Below, in pieces: positions 1 through 8,658 of a stretch of DNA of 64,000 nucleotides (position 1 is the first letter of the stretch; each line of letters begins with the position of its first letter). The position numbers were made by a program, and so were the translations under genes. This DNA comes from Brevibacterium sp. p3-SID960. GTDB lineage: Bacteria; Actinomycetota; Actinomycetes; Actinomycetales; Brevibacteriaceae. The notes beneath the pieces were generated by a model. That model had not been told where the DNA came from, did not search any database, and was given only the letters and a program-made list of their open reading frames with translations. The stretch is from the NCBI RefSeq assembly GCF_025144725.1, contig NZ_JALXKS010000005.1:45081-109080 (forward strand), read 5' to 3'.

Positions 1-1
1 T

Positions 2-109
2 TCGACCTACTTCTCACCGCTGGCCGCCCTGCCGGGTGCGGTGTTCTCCGTCTGGCACAACGTCTCCGGCGCGGTCATGGCCGCATTCTTCGCCCGCCGC
101 GCCGACTGA
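2..109 (+). CDS. C-terminal end of a bile acid:sodium symporter (SBF) family transporter, partial
   Basis: Only the last 35 codons are in the window; the gene starts upstream of base 1. The tail reads [17 protein letters not shown] and then a hydrophobic stretch ending in FFARRAD. This matches the last membrane segment of SBF-family (PF01758-type) sodium-coupled transporters, where a proline-glycine, phenylalanine-serine-x-tryptophan-histidine-asparagine stretch is typical. It would be an integral membrane protein. The substrate cannot be told from this fragment. The call rests on a short remembered motif, so confidence is moderate. Confidence 0.6.
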   Translation, partial: STYFSPLAALPGAVFSVWHNVSGAVMAAFFARRAD

Positions 110-268
110 GGGCAGAGACGCGATACCGCCGCGCACCGGCCCCAAGCCCACTGACCTTTTCGAGCACCTGGTGCGCGCCTGCGTACGGGCAGGACACCAT
201 GCGAAGGCGGCCGCCGGGATTCCTCCCAGCGGCCGCCTCGTCAGTGTGTCGGCTCAGCAGAGCTCAGC

Positions 269-1633
269 TCACTGAGTTGCCTCGTCGAAGGCGGCTTCGA
301 GCACATCGAAGGCGTCGGCGAGCAGCTCATCGGAGATCGACAGCGGCGGCAGGAACCGCAGCACGTTGCCGAAGGTTCCGGTGACGAGGACGAGCACGCC
401 GTTCTTCGCGGCGTAGTCGGCCACGGCCTTGGCCAGCTCCGGCTTCGGCTCGGAGGTCTCGGCGTCGACGAGCTCGACGGCCTGCATGGCTCCGCGGCCG
501 CGGATATCGCCGATCTCGGGGTGGGCGGACTGGATCTTCGTCATCCGGTCGACGATCGTCTCACCGATCGCCGTGGCGCGCTCGACGAGGCCGTCCTGCG
601 CATAGGCCTCGATCGCACCGAGGGCTGCGGCCACGGCGGTCGGGTTGCCGCCGTAGGTGCCGCCGAGTCCACCGGCGCCCACAGCGTCCATGATCTCCGC
701 ACGGCCGGTGACAGCCGAAAGCGGCAGACCACCGGCGATGCCCTTGGCGGTGGTGATGAGGTCGGGCTCGATGCCGTCCCATTCGCTGGCGAACATCTTG
801 CCGGTGCGGCCGAATCCGGCCTGCACCTCGTCGGCGATGAAGACGATGCCGTTCTTCTGCGCATACTCGACCAGGGCCGGAAGGAATCCCTCGGCCGGGA
901 CGATGAAGCCGCCCTCACCCTGGATCGGCTCGATGAGGATCGCGGCGACGTTCTCGGCACCGATCTGCTTGTCGATCATCGTCATGACGCGCTTGGCGGC
1001 GTCCTCACCGGAGACCTTCGTGCCGTAGGTGAGGTTGTCGCGGTACGGATACGACACCGGCGCGCGGTAGACCTCGCCGGCCAGCGGGCCGAAGCCTGCC
1101 TTGTACGGGTGGGCCTTGGCGGTCAGTGCCATCGTGAGGTTGGTGCGGCCGTGGTAGGCGTGGTCGAAGGCGACGACGGCGTTGCGCTTCGTGTGGGCGC
1201 GGGCGATCTTGATCGCGTTCTCCACGGCCTCGGCACCGGAGTTGAACAGCGCCGTGCGCTTCTCAAAGTCACCCGGGGTCAGACGGTTGAGCGCCTCGGC
1301 GACCTCGACGTAGCCCTCGTAGGGGTTGACCATGAAGCAGGTGTGGGTGAAGGCGCCGAGCTGCTCGGTGGCGCGCTCGACGACGCGCTCATTGGAGTTG
1401 CCGACGGTGGTCACGGCGATGCCGGAGCCGAGGTCGATGATCTGGTTTCCGTCGATGTCCTTGAGGATGCCGCCGCCGGCCGCGACGATGTAGGCCGGGA
1501 GGCTGACGCCGACGCCGCCTGCCACGGAGGCCCTGCGACGCGACTCGAGCTCCTGGGACTTCGGCCCGGGGATCTCAGTGACAAGTTTGCGTTCCTGCGG
1601 CAGCGCTGCGCCGCCCTTTTCCAAAGTGGTCAT
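269..1633 (-). CDS. gabT: 4-aminobutyrate aminotransferase (class III PLP aminotransferase)
   Basis: A 454-residue cytosolic PLP enzyme that transfers the amino group of 4-aminobutyrate to 2-oxoglutarate, giving succinate semialdehyde and glutamate. Visible class III features are the N-terminal GxxxxDxDGNxxxDLGSGIAV segment, the phosphate-binding NSGAEAVENAIK stretch, the IADEVQAGFGRTG motif with the PLP-contacting aspartate, and the Schiff-base lysine near residue 297 in TTAKGIAGGLPL. Length fits GabT. I start it at the ATG at 1633 (MTTLEKGG). An upstream in-frame codon at 1684 adds 17 residues with no family resemblance. No succinate-semialdehyde dehydrogenase gene is next to it here, so a related omega-amino-acid substrate is possible. 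Confidence 0.88.
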   Translation of the reverse strand: MTTLEKGGAALPQERKLVTEIPGPKSQELESRRRASVAGGVGVSLPAYIVAAGGGILKDIDGNQIIDLGSGIAVTTVGNSNERVVERATEQLGAFTHTCFMVNPYEGYVEVAEALNRLTPGDFEKRTALFNSGAEAVENAIKIARAHTKRNAVVAFDHAYHGRTNLTMALTAKAHPYKAGFGPLAGEVYRAPVSYPYRDNLTYGTKVSGEDAAKRVMTMIDKQIGAENVAAILIEPIQGEGGFIVPAEGFLPALVEYAQKNGIVFIADEVQAGFGRTGKMFASEWDGIEPDLITTAKGIAGGLPLSAVTGRAEIMDAVGAGGLGGTYGGNPTAVAAALGAIEAYAQDGLVERATAIGETIVDRMTKIQSAHPEIGDIRGRGAMQAVELVDAETSEPKPELAKAVADYAAKNGVLVLVTGTFGNVLRFLPPLSISDELLADAFDVLEAAFDEATQ

Positions 1634-1718
1634 ATCCGCATCGTAGACCCCGCACGCCGATCGGGGCACCTCAGGTACCAGCACGCGAAACGCCGCGGGT
1701 CACGTGAGATCGGCGCCC

Positions 1719-1745
1719 GGGGCGCAGGTCGCGTTTCCGCGCCCC
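1719..1745 (-). terminator. GC-rich stem-loop downstream of gabT start side and 3' of ygfZ
   Basis: Seven-base perfect arms GGGGCGC and GCGCCCC enclose a 13-base loop between the 3' end of ygfZ and the 5' end of gabT. It could end or attenuate ygfZ transcription. There is no T-run, so this is a weak terminator call. Confidence 0.3.
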
Positions 1746-1772
1746 ACAGGTCACATTCCCGTGCCCGAGGTG

Positions 1773-2960
1773 TCAGCGGGCGCCGGGCAGGCGGCGCGGG
1801 TCGACGGCGGGGTTGCGGGGGATCCGCGGCGGGGCCTGGCGGGTGCGGGTAGGGGTGACGATGACCTCGGCGTTGGCGGCGATCCGCTCCTCGGCCTCCT
1901 CCCCTGTCTCGTCTGCTTCGGTGACGCTGGTGGCCACGCTCAGCGCGGCGTCGACGGGCAGGCTGCGTTTGACCAGCGCCAGTGCGATCGGGCCGAGCTC
2001 CCAGTGCACCGCCGCCGAGGTGACGGCGCCGACAGCACGCTCGGCGCCGCGGACTTCGGCATAGATCGGTGAGCCGGGTTCGGGCAGGGTGTGGGCGGAG
2101 CCGTCGAGGTGAAGGAACACGAGCCGACGCGGAGGCTGTCCGAGGTTGTGGACGCGGGCGACGGCCTCCTGGCCGCGGTAACACCCCTTGGCCAAGTGGA
2201 CGGCAGAGCGCAGCACGTCGAGTTCGCCGACGAGTGCCTTATGGTCGGCATCGGCCGGCCCGGGCCGCCACGCTTCGATGCGCAGCGCTTCGAACGCGTC
2301 GCGGCCGACGACCTCGACGCCGGCTGCTGCCGGATCCCAGTTGAGGAGTTCCTTGACCGGCACGACGGCGATGCGCATGTCGATCAGGTGACCGGGATGT
2401 TCGGGGCTGGGGGTGGCCTGCTGCGGAGTCTGCGAGAGTTCGGCGTCGAGCGCGGCATAGGAGGCCGAACCGGATCCGATGGTCGGCCACGGGTCGTCGA
2501 AGACGAAGGCGGCCGGCAGTGAGGCAGGCGGGGCACCGATCGTCCCGAGGCACTGGAAGTCGCTGCTGCGGTCGGTGAGTTCGATACGCATCATGAACTT
2601 CATCGATTCGAGGAACGCGATCGTTTCAGCCGGGTCGGTCTCGCTCAGCAGCCACAGGGTCTCGCCGTCTTCGTAGAGCTTGAGCCAGTGCTCGATGTGT
2701 CCTGTCGGTGAGAGCACGAGCGTCTCACTCGACTGCCCGGCGGCCAGTGTGTCGATCTTCTGGGTGGTGAGCGTGTTGAGCCAGGTGAGCCGGTCGGGGC
2801 CGGTGAGGGAGAGGACGCTGACAGACGACAGGTCGGCCACTGCCCTGCCGTCGGCCAGATGGCGCTGTTCGCGCAGCGGGCTGCCGAGGTGGGCGACCTC
2901 GCTCTCCCGGTGCCCGGTTCCGAACACGGCGGCTGAGCGGTTGAAGCGCAGGGCGTTCAC
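1773..2960 (-). CDS. ygfZ: YgfZ/GcvT-family folate-binding protein
   Basis: A 395-residue protein of the YgfZ branch of the GcvT fold. YgfZ binds tetrahydrofolate and supports maturation or repair of some iron-sulfur enzymes. The signature KGCYRGQEAVAR, with the conserved cysteine, lies in the C-terminal half, and the following G-QPPRRLVFLHLDG strand is typical. The N-terminal part carries the VADLSSVSVLSLTGPDRLTWLN stretch common to GcvT-like proteins. The start is the GTG at 2960, preceded by AGAGGAG at good spacing. Longer in-frame extensions to 3152 are low-complexity and lack a ribosome site. The C-terminal 40 residues are acidic then basic and look disordered. Confidence 0.85.
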   Translation of the reverse strand: MNALRFNRSAAVFGTGHRESEVAHLGSPLREQRHLADGRAVADLSSVSVLSLTGPDRLTWLNTLTTQKIDTLAAGQSSETLVLSPTGHIEHWLKLYEDGETLWLLSETDPAETIAFLESMKFMMRIELTDRSSDFQCLGTIGAPPASLPAAFVFDDPWPTIGSGSASYAALDAELSQTPQQATPSPEHPGHLIDMRIAVVPVKELLNWDPAAAGVEVVGRDAFEALRIEAWRPGPADADHKALVGELDVLRSAVHLAKGCYRGQEAVARVHNLGQPPRRLVFLHLDGSAHTLPEPGSPIYAEVRGAERAVGAVTSAAVHWELGPIALALVKRSLPVDAALSVATSVTEADETGEEAEERIAANAEVIVTPTRTRQAPPRIPRNPAVDPRRLPGAR

Positions 2961-3060
2961 GGCGTTCTCCTCTTGGCTGGCGGCGGTCCTCCCAGCTCCA
3001 CCGTACGCCACTTGGGCGGGTGTGGCACTCTGCGGCGAGATGGCAGCGGCGAGGCGGGGT

Positions 3061-3843
3061 TCAGCCGCCGCGGCCGATGGGTGTGCGGACCTTCTTGAGC
3101 TGCTCTTCGAGCTCCCGGAACATGCCGTCGAGGTCGATCCTGCCGACCGCATCGCCGATCCCCTCGATCGCCCCGGACAGCAGCCGGTAGAGGTCGCTGT
3201 CGGCGAGCGTGCGCATGACCTCCAGCAGCGGGCGCAGTTCCTCGGCAGCCTCGGTCAGTGTGGTGTCGAGCTCGTCGATGGCGTCGCGGACCGGGGGCAG
3301 CAGGCCTGCGGTGTCGATATCGTGGATCTTCTGCTGGGCGGCGTCGAAGGCCTCGATCGCGGCTGGGGCGTCGCGGATGACGTCGGTGGCCTTGTCGATG
3401 GCCTGCCCGGCGTCATCGACGGACGCGAACCAGGTGCCGGAGTCCCGCAGTGGCCTGAGCTTCTGGGCCCGGAAGTCGACGACCTCGGTGGCGGTTGAGA
3501 GGACCGGGCCGGCGTCGCTGAGCAGTGTGTGCATCTCGTCGGTGACGGTGCGCACGGCGGCGACGTTGTCGCCGAGCTTCGGGGTCTGCGACAGTCCGGT
3601 CAGCGTCCAGGTGTCGAGCCCGTGTTGGGCGGATTCGAGTTCGTCGATCGCGGCCTGCAGGTGCCTGGGAGCTGCCTCGGGTTCGTCGTAGAGCGCGGCG
3701 ACGTACCTGTCGGAGGTCTCCGCGGCGTCCTGCAGGTCCTGGGCGACGGCGCTGATGCGCACATAGGCGAATGCTGCCAGCGCCGCGATGGCGAGCAGGA
3801 TGACGATGAGGGTGAGGCTGATGCCCAGCGTGCGGCGACGCAC
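3061..3843 (-). CDS. Membrane-anchored helical protein of unknown function
   Basis: 260 residues: a short basic start (MRRRTLG), one membrane segment (about residues 7-28), then a mostly alpha-helical extracytoplasmic region rich in D, E, A and L. The segment around residues 80-100 (TPKLGDNVAAVRTVTDEM) recalls the start of DUF4012-type surface proteins, but the long C-terminal DUF4012 domain is absent. It ends six bases from the nitrobindin-like gene and is probably co-transcribed with it. The function is unknown. The topology call rests on the hydrophobic N-terminus and its positive inside flank. Confidence 0.7.
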   Translation of the reverse strand: MRRRTLGISLTLIVILLAIAALAAFAYVRISAVAQDLQDAAETSDRYVAALYDEPEAAPRHLQAAIDELESAQHGLDTWTLTGLSQTPKLGDNVAAVRTVTDEMHTLLSDAGPVLSTATEVVDFRAQKLRPLRDSGTWFASVDDAGQAIDKATDVIRDAPAAIEAFDAAQQKIHDIDTAGLLPPVRDAIDELDTTLTEAAEELRPLLEVMRTLADSDLYRLLSGAIEGIGDAVGRIDLDGMFRELEEQLKKVRTPIGRGG

Positions 3844-3849
3844 GTCTGC

Positions 3850-4452
3850 TCAGCTCACCTTCTTCAGCCGGGCGGAGGCGTGGCTGGTGAGTTCGGTGCC
3901 GAGGGCGGCCATGTCCCAGGCCCACATGAGCTCACCGTTGACGAGCCCGTACATGCGGGTCGAGGCGGTGTACTCCTTGGCGCTGCGGGTGCGGGCGACA
4001 ACGTCGGTGCTCAGGTCGATGCGCGGGCCGTTGACCCGGCCGGCGTAGAGCTCCATGATGCCGTTGGGGTGGACGATCGAGACGTCGAGGTCGAAGTCGC
4101 CGTTGTCGTTGCGCAGCCCTTCGACCGCCTCGGCGGTGGTGTAGGGCGACTCGCCGGTGGGCACCATGAGGCCGGGCCCGGCGTCGAAGTCCTGCCGGTC
4201 GCGCACGAGCTGCCAGATCCCGGTCTCGATCGAGAGCGTGTCAGCAGGCGCGCCGTCCTTATCGAGCGTCCACGCGTGTGCGGAGTACGCCAGGTAGGGC
4301 ACGTCGCCGGGCACGGTGAAGTCGACGCGCTGGCCGAACTGCTTCTCCGGGGTGCCGGGGTAGCCGACGACGCCCACGCCTTCCCAGGAGCCGATCAGCC
4401 AGGACAGCGGGACGAGCTCGCGGTTGAGGTTCGCGTCGATCTCAAGCGGCAT
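3850..4452 (-). CDS. Nitrobindin-like (DUF1794/FABP-like) beta-barrel protein
   Basis: 200 residues. Near the N-terminus it has the family hallmark W-L-I-G-S-WEGVGVVGYPG, followed by QFGQRVDF. This is the start of the ten-stranded lipocalin-like barrel of actinobacterial nitrobindins (Rv2717c type), which bind heme b and can react with NO or peroxynitrite. A histidine in the C-terminal ELTSHASARLKK segment is the likely proximal heme ligand, inferred from family position. It probably acts in the cytoplasm as an NO-responsive or peroxynitrite-scavenging protein. Whether heme is actually bound cannot be read from sequence. Confidence 0.75.
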   Translation of the reverse strand: MPLEIDANLNRELVPLSWLIGSWEGVGVVGYPGTPEKQFGQRVDFTVPGDVPYLAYSAHAWTLDKDGAPADTLSIETGIWQLVRDRQDFDAGPGLMVPTGESPYTTAEAVEGLRNDNGDFDLDVSIVHPNGIMELYAGRVNGPRIDLSTDVVARTRSAKEYTASTRMYGLVNGELMWAWDMAALGTELTSHASARLKKVS

Positions 4453-4461
4453 GAGCGCAGA

Positions 4462-4578
4462 TCAGCGGTTGGTCTTGAACAGGTTGGTGATGACCTTGAC
4501 GGCCACGCCGAGCGTGCCGAGGGCGGCGAGGCCGACGAGTCCGGTGTAGACGATTTCCAAAGCAGCAATGTTGTCCAT
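4462..4578 (-). CDS. 38-residue single-span membrane peptide
   Basis: A short gene: ATG at 4578, TGA at 4462-4464, product beginning MDNIAALEIVYTGLVGLAAL and ending TNLFKTNR. It has one hydrophobic span with a short acidic N-terminus and a basic C-terminus. It sits 9 bases upstream of the nitrobindin-like gene on the same strand. There is no Shine-Dalgarno sequence. Instead a TACAAT hexamer ends seven bases before the ATG, as in leaderless actinobacterial transcripts. Small membrane peptides in this spot are easily missed by annotation. The function is unknown. Confidence 0.6.
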   Translation of the reverse strand: MDNIAALEIVYTGLVGLAALGTLGVAVKVITNLFKTNR

Positions 4579-4585
4579 GCGCTCG

Positions 4586-4591
4586 ATTGTA
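4586..4591 (-). promoter_or_regulatory. Candidate -10 box (TACAAT) of a leaderless promoter
   Basis: On the minus strand TACAAT is followed by seven bases and then the ATG of the 38-residue gene, so the start codon would coincide with the transcript start. No convincing -35 is seen, which is common for leaderless actinobacterial promoters. Confidence 0.4.
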
Positions 4592-4621
4592 CCCACCGGT
4601 CAGCGGCACTGCACTCGCGGC

Positions 4622-5419
4622 TCAGCGGTAGAGCAGGATCCGCTCGAGCAGGTAGACGACGGTGCCGCCGAGGGCGACCGGGGTGGCGCCGACGGCCAGC
4701 TGCACAGCGAACCGGCGGGCCTTGTCGCGGCGGCGTTCGCGCTGGATCCGCACGGCCTGGAACTTCGCGACGGCCATGATCGACAGCATCCGGTCGACGG
4801 CTGCCACGAGTAAACCCATCGCCCCGCCGAGCACGAGAGAGACGAGGAGCGTGACCGACCCTGAGTTCATGAGCGCTGCGACGACACCAGCGCCGAGGAC
4901 CGCGACTGCGAGGGCCAGAGGAGAGGTGTAACGGGCCGGGAACGGCAGTGCGGTCGCAGCTTGCGCGAGGATGGTTGCTACGAGTGCGACGACCACAGGC
5001 TCCCGGTCGCCGGGGACGCTGAGCGCTGCGATCCAGCTGGCGGCGGAGAGCACGATGACAAGTCCTGCGACCTGCGCGGAGACGTTGGCGACAGCGTGCG
5101 AGGCGCCGACGCCGCGGGCGAGGTTCTGCACGAACGCCCACAAAAGTCCGATGCCGGTGATCGTCGGCAGCCATTCCACATAGGGCGCCGAGCTCTGCGC
5201 CCAGACGGCGGCCATCCCGCCGAGTCCGAAGATCAGCAGCATGATGCCGGTGGCCCGCGGCTGCGGTGAGTCGGTCAGCCTCGGCCAGCCGTAGGCGAGT
5301 GCGGCGACGAGCACGGCAGCGGCAGCAGCCAGCGGCCCATAGCCGAAGAAGCTGGTGACACCCAGCCCGACGGCCAGGCCCAGCGCCACGGCAACACGTA
5401 TCCATCTCATCAGCTTCAT
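4622..5419 (-). CDS. Polytopic membrane protein of unknown function
   Basis: 265 residues with about seven hydrophobic segments spread over the first 200 residues. A basic, helical, probably cytoplasmic stretch (around residues 210-235, with RIQRERRRDKARR) follows, and then one more span near the C-terminus. No catalytic or transport signature is recognised. Two starts are possible, ATG 5419 or ATG 5410, and neither has a clear ribosome site. It is divergent from mshD, with about 160 bp between them. Confidence 0.7.
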   Translation of the reverse strand: MKLMRWIRVAVALGLAVGLGVTSFFGYGPLAAAAAVLVAALAYGWPRLTDSPQPRATGIMLLIFGLGGMAAVWAQSSAPYVEWLPTITGIGLLWAFVQNLARGVGASHAVANVSAQVAGLVIVLSAASWIAALSVPGDREPVVVALVATILAQAATALPFPARYTSPLALAVAVLGAGVVAALMNSGSVTLLVSLVLGGAMGLLVAAVDRMLSIMAVAKFQAVRIQRERRRDKARRFAVQLAVGATPVALGGTVVYLLERILLYR

Positions 5420-5481
5420 TGTGCCGTACACCGCTTCGATCCGACACTCAGGCACTGGCCTCACCGGTGCGCCCACCTCGT

Positions 5482-5487
5482 TATACT
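5482..5487 (+). promoter_or_regulatory. Candidate -10 box (TATACT) for mshD-ppk-mutT1
   Basis: TATACT is close to the SigA consensus and stands alone in an otherwise GC-rich 160-bp divergent intergenic region. The transcript would start near 5494, leaving an ~85-base leader before mshD. No good -35 is seen at 16-18 bases. Confidence 0.4.
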
Positions 5488-5579
5488 GACGCCAAAGCGT
5501 CTCCCGCCGCCGAGTCCGGCCATGGCCGGCCCGCAGTGTCCGGGGAGGCAGGGAATGCGTCGCGTGGAGGAGATTGCCC

Positions 5580-6497
5580 ATGGTTCCATCCGCTCCCGAG
5601 GCGGTTCTCACCGAAGCCGCGGAGCTCACCGATGACGTGCGTGCGCTGCTGTCGCAGGCCGCTGCCGCTGACGGCATCGCCCCGATCTCCGATGGGCTGT
5701 TGGAGGCCGCCGGTGACGACCCGTGGATCATGCTCGAAGCCCGGGCCGGTGATGAGCTCATCGGCTTCGGCATCGCCGCAGCCCAAGGCGAGCGAGGTGC
5801 GCTCGAAGCCGTCATCGCCCCGTCCGCCCGCGGCAACGGCTACGGCCGCACGCTCGTCGATGCGCTCATCGCACGTGCCGGCCGCCCGGTGTGGATGTGG
5901 TCGCACGGTGACCACCCGGCTGCTGCGACGATCGCGACGACCCACGGCTTCTCCCGCGCCCGTGAGCTGCTGCAGCTGCAGACCGGACCAGTGGGAGAGC
6001 TCGCTCTGCCCGACCGCCCTGCCCCGGACGGGGTGACGCTGCGCTCCTTCGCCCCCGGGGATGAGGCCGGCTGGCTGGCGGTCAACAACGCCGCCTTCGA
6101 CTGGCACCCTGAACAGGGCCACCAGGAGCTTGCCGACATCGAGGCGATCGTCACCGCCCCCGGCTTCGACCCGGATTCGGTCATCATCGCCACCACTGCT
6201 GGCGAGGATGGCCGCGAGCAGATCATCGGGTTCCACCAGACGAAGCTCTCCGACGACCACCCATCTGGCCAGCGGGTCGGGGAGGTCTACGTCATCGCCA
6301 CCGACCCCGCCGTCCATGCCCGCGGCGTCGGCCAGGCGCTCACGGTGGCCGGGATGCGCTATCTCATCGACGCCGGTGCTGAGTTCATCCAGCTCTACGT
6401 CGAATCCGACAACGACCCGGCCCGCCGGCTCTACGCCCGGCTGGGCTTCGACCGGGAGATCATGCACGTCAGCTACGCCCCACCGCAGGAGTCCTGA
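5580..6497 (+). CDS. mshD: Mycothiol synthase (tandem GNAT acetyltransferase)
   Basis: 305 residues with two GNAT domains. MshD acetylates cysteinyl-glucosaminyl-inositol with acetyl-CoA in the last step of mycothiol synthesis, in the cytosol. The N-terminal GNAT (about residues 10-130) contains [13 protein letters not shown]. The C-terminal GNAT (about 140-305) contains the stronger acetyl-CoA loop [15 protein letters not shown] and ends with the LYARLGF motif. The start is ATG 5580, with GGAGGAG about 8 bases upstream; a TTG six bases earlier is too close to that site. One base separates its stop from ppk. Mycothiol is an actinobacterial thiol, so this gene fixes the phylum. Confidence 0.88.
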   Translation: MVPSAPEAVLTEAAELTDDVRALLSQAAAADGIAPISDGLLEAAGDDPWIMLEARAGDELIGFGIAAAQGERGALEAVIAPSARGNGYGRTLVDALIARAGRPVWMWSHGDHPAAATIATTHGFSRARELLQLQTGPVGELALPDRPAPDGVTLRSFAPGDEAGWLAVNNAAFDWHPEQGHQELADIEAIVTAPGFDPDSVIIATTAGEDGREQIIGFHQTKLSDDHPSGQRVGEVYVIATDPAVHARGVGQALTVAGMRYLIDAGAEFIQLYVESDNDPARRLYARLGFDREIMHVSYAPPQES

Positions 6498-6498
6498 C

Positions 6499-8634
6499 AT
6501 GTACGACGTCTCCGCCTTCGGCGCCACCCACGACCTGCCGGCACCGGCCGACCGCTTCCTCGACCGCGAGCTGTCGTGGCTGGCGTTCAACGAACGCGTC
6601 CTCGCCCTGGCCGCCGATGAGACGATCCCGCTGCTGGAGCGGGTGAACTTCCTCTCGATCTTCGCCTCGAACCTCGATGAGTTCTTCATGGTCCGCGTCG
6701 CCGGGCTCAAGCGCCGCATCGCCACCGGTTTGGCCGTCCCCTCGGTCACCGGCGCGCAGCCACGGGCGGTCATGCGCTCACTGGGCAAGCACACCCACGC
6801 GCTGATGGAGCGCCACGCCGCCCTCTTCACCGAGGACATCGAACCAGCCCTCAGCCGGGAGGGCATCCGGCTCGTGCGAATGGACGAGCTCACCGGTGAG
6901 GAGCAGACGATCATCGACGAGATGTTCGACACCCAGGTGTTCCCGGTCCTCACCCCGCTGGCCGTCGACCCGGCGCATCCGTTCCCCTACATCTCCGGAC
7001 TCTCACTCAACCTCGGCGTACTGCTGCGCCACCCGCAGAGCGGCAATGAGGTCTTCGCCCGCGCCAAGGTCCCGCAGTCGCTTCCGCGTTTCGTCGACGT
7101 CGCCGCCTCCAACCGCACCCAAGGCGTCTCGCACGAGGCGCCGGCCCGGTTCGTGGCGATGGAGGACATCATCGCCGCCAACCTCGACCGTCTCTTCGAG
7201 GGCATGGACGTCATCGGCCATTCGCTGTTCCGCGTCACCCGCAACGAGGACCTCGAAGTCGAAGAGGACGACGCCGAGAACCTCCTCAAGGCCCTGGAGA
7301 AGGAGCTGACCCGCCGCCGCTTCGGCCCGGCTGTCAGACTCGAAGTCACCGAGGAGCTGCACCCGCGGGTGCGCCGCATCCTCGTCCAGGAACTCGAGAT
7401 CGACGAATCAGAGATCTACGAGCTGCCGCGCCCGCTCGACATGCGCGGGCTGAGCGAATTGGCGAAGATCTCCCGGGAGGACCTGCACTTCCCGCAGGCG
7501 GTGCCGGCGATGAACCGCTACCTGTCCCAGGCGGAGACGTCTGACCAAGTCGACATCTTCGAAGCGGTCAAAGAACGCGACATCCTCCTGCACCACCCCT
7601 ACGATTCGTTCTCCACGAGCGTGCAGGCCTTCATCGAGCAGGCGGCCAACGACCCGAATGTGCTGGCGATCAAGCAGACGCTCTACCGCACCTCTGGCGA
7701 CTCTCCCATCGTCGATGCGCTCGTCGACGCCGCACAGGCCGGCAAGCAGGTGCTCGCCGTCGTCGAGATCAAGGCCCGCTTCGATGAGGAGGCCAACATC
7801 ACGTGGGCGCGCAAGCTCGAACGCGCCGGCGTGCACGTCGTCTACGGCATCGTCGGGCTCAAAACGCACGCCAAGCTGTGCCTCGTCGTCCGGCAGGAGG
7901 CCACCGGGCTGGCCCGCTACTGCCATGTGGGCATCGGCAACTACCATCCGAAGACCGCCCGCCTGTATGAGGACTTCGGGCTGCTCACGTGCGATCCGGA
8001 GGTCGGGCAGGACCTGACGAAGCTGTTCAACCAGCTCTCCGGCTACGCCCCGCAGTCCGAATACGCCCGCCTGCTCGTCGCCCCGACCCGGGTACGCGAG
8101 GGACTGCTCGAGCTCATCCGCGCCGAGACCGCCCATGCCGAGGCCGGCCGGGAGGCCTCGATCCGGCTGAAGGTCAACTCGATCGTCGACGAGCGGATCA
8201 TCGATGCCCTCTACCTCGCCAGCCGGGCCGGCGTGCGCATCCAGCTGTTCGTACGCGGCATCTGCGCGATCCGCCCCGGCATCCCGGGCCTGAGCGAGAA
8301 CATCGAGGTCCGTTCGATCCTCGGCCGCTACCTGGAGCACTCTCGGGTGTTCGTGTTCTCCGGCGGCGGAGAGACGGTGGCCTATATCGGCTCCTCCGAC
8401 CTCATGCACCGCAACCTCGACCGCCGCGTCGAGGCGCTCGTCCGGCTGCGCGATCCCGAGCACATCGCCGAAGTCGACGGCCTGTTCGACCTCGCCTTCG
8501 ACGATCGCACCGGCTCCTTCCACCTCGGCTCCGGGGGAGTCTGGACGCGTGAGGCCAACGGCGATGACCCGATCGACTACCAGGCCGAGCTCATCCGCCG
8601 GCACCACCGCAAGCGCGCGACCGCGCAGCCGTGA
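6499..8634 (+). CDS. ppk: Polyphosphate kinase 1
   Basis: 711 residues, the usual PPK1 length. The enzyme reversibly moves the ATP gamma-phosphate onto inorganic polyphosphate through a phospho-histidine. Domain order is visible. The N-domain begins [16 protein letters not shown] and carries [17 protein letters not shown], then comes the head domain. Two phospholipase-D-like C-domains follow, with [14 protein letters not shown] and the catalytic-histidine region [19 protein letters not shown]. The conserved [15 protein letters not shown] and [17 protein letters not shown] blocks are also present. It starts at ATG 6499, one base after mshD, and is translationally coupled. Its place beside the Pst and Pit loci suggests a phosphate-storage neighbourhood. 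Confidence 0.95.
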   Translation: MYDVSAFGATHDLPAPADRFLDRELSWLAFNERVLALAADETIPLLERVNFLSIFASNLDEFFMVRVAGLKRRIATGLAVPSVTGAQPRAVMRSLGKHTHALMERHAALFTEDIEPALSREGIRLVRMDELTGEEQTIIDEMFDTQVFPVLTPLAVDPAHPFPYISGLSLNLGVLLRHPQSGNEVFARAKVPQSLPRFVDVAASNRTQGVSHEAPARFVAMEDIIAANLDRLFEGMDVIGHSLFRVTRNEDLEVEEDDAENLLKALEKELTRRRFGPAVRLEVTEELHPRVRRILVQELEIDESEIYELPRPLDMRGLSELAKISREDLHFPQAVPAMNRYLSQAETSDQVDIFEAVKERDILLHHPYDSFSTSVQAFIEQAANDPNVLAIKQTLYRTSGDSPIVDALVDAAQAGKQVLAVVEIKARFDEEANITWARKLERAGVHVVYGIVGLKTHAKLCLVVRQEATGLARYCHVGIGNYHPKTARLYEDFGLLTCDPEVGQDLTKLFNQLSGYAPQSEYARLLVAPTRVREGLLELIRAETAHAEAGREASIRLKVNSIVDERIIDALYLASRAGVRIQLFVRGICAIRPGIPGLSENIEVRSILGRYLEHSRVFVFSGGGETVAYIGSSDLMHRNLDRRVEALVRLRDPEHIAEVDGLFDLAFDDRTGSFHLGSGGVWTREANGDDPIDYQAELIRRHHRKRATAQP

Positions 8635-8658
8635 GCGCACCGTCATGAGAGGAGTGCT

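Noticed and set aside
521..1852. Long plus-strand reading frame of 443 codons opposite gabT
   Set aside because: It is antisense to a clear class III aminotransferase and has no motif; a typical shadow in high-GC DNA.
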